Assembly: GCA_900550635.1 (NCBI GenBank)
Contig: URSZ01000102.1
Span: forward strand, 1-8,724
DNA length: 8,724 nt
Source: an uncultured Prevotella sp.
GTDB taxonomy: Bacteria; Bacteroidota; Bacteroidia; Bacteroidales; Bacteroidaceae
Direction of reading: 5' to 3'
Position 1 is the stretch's first letter. The number at the start of each line of letters is the position of its first letter. A program made the translations under genes and the position numbers. The notes beneath the pieces were generated by a model. That model did not search any database, was not told the origin of the DNA, and was given only the letters and a program-made list of their open reading frames with translations. Shown here piece by piece: positions 7,437 to 8,724 of this stretch.

Positions 7437-7560
7437 GGGCAAAAAATTAGTGGCTTGCTTTTTAAAATTAGTGGCTCGGATTTTAAAATCCGAGCCACTA
7501 ATTTTTTCTTTGCTCCCATGTGGGGTAAACACACTGAAAATCAGTTTTCATTTTTCCGCC
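7437..7560 (+). repeat. Intergenic 3 x 21-base repeat element, copy 3 (variant core)
   Basis: The boundaries match copy 1: GGGCAAAAAAT at the left (7437-7447) and TTTTTCCGCC at the right. Units start at 7447 (TTAGTGGCTTGC), 7468 (TTAGTGGCTCGG) and 7489 (TCCGAGCCACTAA), then one T and the tail at 7511. The tail agrees with copy 1 at 48 positions, with two substitutions and one missing T. The core word is unrelated to that of copies 1 and 2, but the 64-base distance from the first core T to TGCTCCC is identical. It lies between divergent genes, so here it cannot be the terminator of either neighbour. No gene or further site is seen from 7561 to 7743. Confidence 0.87.
7464..7505. repeat. Perfect 42-bp palindrome inside repeat copy 3
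   Basis: Units 2 and 3 of the copy are exact inverse complements. The left arm (7464-7484) begins AAAATTAGTGGC, and the right arm (7485-7505) ends GCCACTAATTTT, with no spacer at the centre TTTT|AAAA. All 21 pairs match; pairing stops at 7463/7506. As RNA it gives a long stem followed by two more U; as DNA it could extrude a cruciform. Confidence 0.95.
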
Positions 7561-7743
7561 CTCAGGAATGCCGTTTTTCCGTTCCGGTTTTCCGTCGCCC
7601 GATGTCTGCCGTCATTACCCTGACTGTGCGGTTGCGATGGCGCATTTTGTGGTCCGTCCGCGGCAGGCAGGAGCACGAAGATGTTAATATTTGTTTCAGC
7701 GTGGCTGTCTCCGCATGTTCTTTGTAAAAATGCCTTAACGTAT

Positions 7744-7774
7744 TTTGTACTGCGCACGCCTTTTGCTATCTTTG
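7744..7774 (+). promoter_or_regulatory. Promoter of nusB
   Basis: TTTG (7744-7747), a spacing of exactly 19 bases, and TATCTTTG (7767-7774) match the Bacteroidota consensus TTTG-N19-TAnnTTTG at every defined position. The start of transcription should be at about 7778-7782, giving a leader of roughly 26-30 bases. Confidence 0.8.
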
Positions 7775-7778
7775 CAAC

Positions 7779-7798
7779 GCGGCAAAAGGTCTTGCCGC
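7779..7798 (+). promoter_or_regulatory. Hairpin in the nusB 5' leader
   Basis: GCGGCAA (7779-7785) and TTGCCGC (7792-7798) form a perfect 7-bp stem with the loop AAGGTC. It would sit at or very near the 5' end of the transcript and end 9 bases before the ATG, leaving CAAAAAGCT single-stranded. It could stabilise the mRNA 5' end or affect ribosome access; a protein-binding role is only inference. Confidence 0.5.
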
Positions 7799-7807
7799 CA
7801 AAAAGCT

Positions 7808-8724
7808 ATGATAAATAGAGAACTGATACGGTTAAAGGTTGTCCAGCTGGTGTATGCCTATTATCGCGACGGCGAAAAGAACATCGAGTCGACCGAAAAG
7901 GAACTGATGTTCAGCCTGTCGAAGTCGTACGACATGTACCGCTACCTTCTGCTCACGATATGCGAGGTGTACGAATGCGGCGTGCGTGCGCTGGAAATAA
8001 GGCGCAGCAGGGCCAGGAGGCTCAACATAACCGAAGACGAGGACACCGCTTTTGCCGACAACCGCTTTGCACGCCAGCTTGCGGAAAACAAACAGCTGGC
8101 AGCGTTCCGCGACAAGGTGGGAGCCGAATGGATAGACGAGGCTCTGATACGCAAACTTTACAGAACCATTATCGAAAGCGAAGAATACGGCGACTACCGC
8201 AAGATAAAAGCACCTACCTATGCCGACGACCGCGCGTTCTGGCGCAAAGTCTACAAGGCATACTTCGTAGGCTCCGACGAGCTCGACGCATACTTTGAGG
8301 AGCGGAGCCTGTATTGGAACGACGACAAAACAGTGGTAGACTCCTTCGTGCTCAAGACAATAAAACGCTTTGACGAAAGCGCCGGAGCAGAGCAGACGCT
8401 GCTGCCAGAGTACGACAGCGAGCTCGACCGCGAATTTGCCGCCAAACTGATACACGAGGTGCTGGCAAACGACGAGTATTACCGCAACCTTATTCGCGAA
8501 AACGCAAAAAACTGGGACTTCTCGCGCCTGGCGTTCATGGACCTCATAATAATGCAGATTGCACTGGCCGAGATAGTGGCTTTCCCAACAATACCCGCCG
8601 CCGTTTCGATAAACGAATACCTCGAGATAGCCAAGATGTACAGCACCCCGCGCAGCCACGTCTACATAAACGGCTTCCTCGACGCGCTCGTGAAAAACCT
8701 GCGCGCCGCCGGAGAACTGATGAA
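7808..8724 (+). CDS. nusB: Transcription antitermination factor NusB (3' end cut by window)
   Basis: NusB binds boxA RNA together with ribosomal protein S10 (NusE) and helps RNA polymerase to read through rRNA operons. The open frame runs from the ATG at 7808 to the window edge: 305 codons plus two bases, no stop. The C-terminal part is diagnostic: WDFSRLAFMDLIIMQIALAE, then FPTIPAAVSINEYLEIAK and TPRSHVYINGFLDALVKNL match the family pattern of (I/V)SINE-LE-AK and a final F(V/I)NG-LD. The NusB fold occupies about residues 150-305. The preceding 150 or so residues, charged and helical, are the extension found in Bacteroidota NusB; E. coli NusB is only about 139 residues. The gene probably ends just past the window. 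It has its own strong promoter and a leader hairpin. In this phylum yajC often follows, but that cannot be seen here. Confidence 0.92.
   Translation, partial: MINRELIRLKVVQLVYAYYRDGEKNIESTEKELMFSLSKSYDMYRYLLLTICEVYECGVRALEIRRSRARRLNITEDEDTAFADNRFARQLAENKQLAAFRDKVGAEWIDEALIRKLYRTIIESEEYGDYRKIKAPTYADDRAFWRKVYKAYFVGSDELDAYFEERSLYWNDDKTVVDSFVLKTIKRFDESAGAEQTLLPEYDSELDREFAAKLIHEVLANDEYYRNLIRENAKNWDFSRLAFMDLIIMQIALAEIVAFPTIPAAVSINEYLEIAKMYSTPRSHVYINGFLDALVKNLRAAGELM

Noticed and set aside
7437..7560. Retron msr-msd or insertion-sequence end
   Set aside because: No reverse transcriptase or transposase is in the window, and no clear target-site duplication is seen. The outer GGGCAAAAAAT / inverse GGCGGAAAAAAT similarity is suggestive of a MITE but too imperfect to call.
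7252..7623. Open frames on both strands across 7252-7623 and 7280-7534
   Set aside because: They run through the repeat element and a low-quality intergenic stretch, overlap each other, and show no domain, signal or family pattern.

Overview
The window looks like chromosomal DNA of a Bacteroidales bacterium (phylum Bacteroidota). Three things point there. The OmpA-family protein has the TPR / beta-propeller / regulatory-domain / OmpA order known from that phylum (PorE-like). NusB is the long Bacteroidota form. Promoter-like sites fit the Bacteroidota consensus TTTG-N19-TAnnTTTG, and the gene starts have no obvious Shine-Dalgarno sequence. The genes are fairly GC-rich, and the gaps between them hold AT-rich repeat elements. 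I cannot name a genus.

Layout. Bases 7-131 hold copy 1 of an intergenic repeat. A rightward cluster follows: an iron-siderophore/cobalamin-type ABC transporter ATPase (274-1065); DNA topoisomerase III (1069-3066), starting 3 bases after the ATPase stop; and a large PorE-like OmpA lipoprotein (3111-5639) with an unusual Lys/Ala heptad tail. The gap at 5640-6009 separates this cluster from the convergent nagA. It holds repeat copy 2 and a strong hairpin terminator for nagA. N-acetylglucosamine-6-phosphate deacetylase (nagA) lies on the minus strand (6010-7173). The 634-base divergent gap (7174-7807) holds a nagA -7 box, a small hairpin, repeat copy 3 with a perfect 42-bp palindrome, a consensus-quality promoter and a 5' UTR hairpin. 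nusB (7808 onward) is cut by the right edge of the window. It has no stop here, so it is easily missed by a search for closed reading frames.

How the genes relate. The ATPase and topB are probably co-transcribed, and the OmpA gene may be read through from them, since I see no terminator in the 44-base gap. Their functions are unrelated: uptake energisation, DNA decatenation and cell envelope. nagA (amino-sugar catabolism and cell-wall recycling) and nusB (antitermination of rRNA transcription) are separate, divergent units.

The most interesting signal is the repeat family. Three copies occur within about 7.5 kb, all in the same orientation. Each starts with A6, has three units of 21 bases, and places a TGCTCCCA tail exactly 64 bases after the first T of the core. 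Copies 1 and 2 share one core word (TATGTCTGA) and copy 3 has a quite different one (TTAGTGGCT). Yet copies 1 and 3 have nearly identical tails, while that of copy 2 has diverged. This suggests a modular element with exchangeable, self-complementary cores. I do not recognise the family.
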